A DNA stretch of 6,393 nucleotides. Source: Trichodesmium sp. MAG_R04. Lineage in GTDB: Bacteria; Cyanobacteriota; Cyanobacteriia; Cyanobacteriales; Microcoleaceae. Positions 5,517-6,393 of this stretch are shown here, one piece after another. A program made the translations under genes and the position numbers. Position 1 is the stretch's first letter. Each line of letters opens with the position of its first letter. The notes beneath the pieces are model-generated. The model saw only the letters and a list, made by a program, of their open reading frames with translations, was not told the DNA's origin and searched no databases. The stretch covers positions 1-6,393 of the forward strand of contig JAKQYG010000246.1 of the NCBI GenBank assembly GCA_023356515.1, written 5' to 3'.

Positions 5517-6393
5517 TTAACGCCTTTGCCAAGGGATCATATTATCTTGAGCTAACGTTTGAGAAACAGCGATCGCTCCGTAAAGATTTAGATGGCTAGG
5601 GTCAGAAAAGTTATCATAAGTGTCTGGCCATGCAATACCTAAATCTCGGAAGATAAAATTAGTATATTCCCGAGATAAGTTCTGCATATATTCCTGAAAT
5701 TCTTGTTCATAAGCAGTTCTTACTTCATCTAAATATACTGTAGTTAAAGGCATATTTACAAATACAAAATTAACCCCTATTGACTGAGTATGCTCCAGTA
5801 AATTTTTTAGTGCAGTGGTTTGTTTTCCTATTAACTGAAACTCAGCATAATCAGCATCATAGTCACCAGAAACCTTAGTATAATTTTGATAGTAATTTTC
5901 CGGTTCAAATATCATCGAAATTGGCAGAAAACCATTTGCTTGAAATTCCTCGAATTCTACAGTCTCTTTTGTTGCTAAATTATGATTTTCTTGTTGATGC
6001 AAAAAATCCCAATTTGTCGGATTCTTGATAATTGACAGTAGCAAACTTTTCAAGCGATCGCGCTGCTGATAAGTAACTGATATTTCTTCAATTTTTTCCT
6101 CTATTTTTTTCAATATTTGCTTATACTTATTTAAGTCATAATTCACTGATATGTGTGATCTATTGTTCCCAATTATAAATGTGCCAGCATTTACTTGCTC
6201 ATAACCTTCAGAACTAGCAATAATATCAAAAGTCCTATCAACTCTACCACTATTTAGAGCGCGAACTCCATCAGCAAAAATAATTAATTGTGGCAATTGT
6301 TCTGGTGGTAAAATCTTACGTATAATCAAATCTACTACTTGAGCAGTTGCCCCATTTACCCCAAAATTATAAATTCTTAAATCTGGATATCCT
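5517..6393 (-). CDS. DUF1574 / SGNH-hydrolase-like protein, 5' end beyond the window
   Basis: The frame is open from the right edge to the TAA at 5517-5519, giving 291 residues. A TTG at 6329 is not the start, because conserved sequence continues upstream of it as GYPDLRIYNFGVNGATAQVVD. The protein matches the cyanobacterial DUF1574 family: NFGVNGATAQ, LPPEQLPQLIIFADGVRALNSGRVD, the ANGFLP and DADYAEFQLIG blocks, VNFVFVNMPLTTVYLDEVR and finally DPSHLNLYGA. The last block is the Asp/His part of an SGNH-type catalytic triad; the nucleophile Ser (usually in a GSSR block) would lie beyond the edge. Such proteins are often single-pass membrane proteins found near MBOAT O-acyltransferases and are thought to act in polysaccharide O-acylation; that role is inference. 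Residues from about 85 to 125 of the visible part are Lys/Glu-rich and could be helical. Two HIP1 sites lie inside the gene, consistent with native cyanobacterial DNA. Confidence 0.85.
   Translation of the reverse strand, partial: GYPDLRIYNFGVNGATAQVVDLIIRKILPPEQLPQLIIFADGVRALNSGRVDRTFDIIASSEGYEQVNAGTFIIGNNRSHISVNYDLNKYKQILKKIEEKIEEISVTYQQRDRLKSLLLSIIKNPTNWDFLHQQENHNLATKETVEFEEFQANGFLPISMIFEPENYYQNYTKVSGDYDADYAEFQLIGKQTTALKNLLEHTQSIGVNFVFVNMPLTTVYLDEVRTAYEQEFQEYMQNLSREYTNFIFRDLGIAWPDTYDNFSDPSHLNLYGAIAVSQTLAQDNMIPWQRR
5569..5576. repeat. HIP1 octamer GCGATCGC
   Basis: This copy lies inside the 3' part of the DUF1574 coding region, overlapping codons for the LNLYGAIAV segment. Confidence 0.9.
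6054..6061. repeat. HIP1 octamer GCGATCGC
   Basis: This is the third copy in the window, inside the DUF1574 gene at the QQRDRLKS segment. Confidence 0.9.

Noticed and set aside
5517..6329. Complete DUF1574 gene starting at TTG 6329
   Set aside because: The conserved NFGVNGATAQ block lies upstream in the same open frame, so the real start is outside the window.
1..6393. tRNA or rRNA genes
   Set aside because: No cloverleaf-like segment with a T-loop consensus and no rRNA-like sequence was noticed on either strand.

Overview
The window comes from a cyanobacterium. It carries a Ycf66-family membrane protein, an EGY-type site-2 protease homologue, a cyanobacterial MBL-fold protein and a DUF1574 protein. 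It also has three copies of the HIP1 octamer (GCGATCGC) and remnants of TPR and CHAT proteins and of transposases. The DNA is very AT-rich and the spacers are long and full of debris. This fits a filamentous, repeat-rich lineage of the Trichodesmium/Okeania/Oscillatoria kind, but the genus is inference, not something I can read directly.

Layout. Bases 1-349 (minus) hold the 5' end of a secreted or membrane-anchored TPR protein that is broken by a frame change and runs off the left edge. Bases 350-970 have no gene; they contain a diverged tandem duplication of about 142 bp and a perfect 23-bp tandem duplication. Bases 971-1936 (minus) encode Ycf66 with a long Ser/Thr/Glu-rich tail. Bases 1937-2384 are a graveyard: short pieces resembling TnpB, followed by a structured segment that looks like a decayed group II intron domain V or the right-end RNA of an IS200/IS605 element. 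Bases 2385-3887 (minus) encode the site-2 protease homologue. Bases 3936-4625 (plus) encode an MBL-fold protein, divergently arranged with the protease across 48 bp. Bases 4622-5125 hold two abutting dead pieces: the C-terminal part of a CHAT domain on the minus strand and an IS630-type transposase piece on the plus strand. Bases 5126-5516 contain nothing I recognise. From 5517 to the right edge (minus) lies a 5'-truncated DUF1574/SGNH-like gene.

The genes do not form an evident operon or pathway. Four intact or partial housekeeping-type genes of mostly unknown role sit among decayed accessory DNA. I did not find a convincing new defence or mobile system. The most interesting point is the site-2 protease homologue: it keeps the family architecture and the LDG metal-binding motif, but the first histidine of HExxH is an arginine, and the conserved glycine of the GP motif is also an arginine. 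The second point is how much TPR/CHAT and transposon debris can be read once frames and strands are stitched together by eye.
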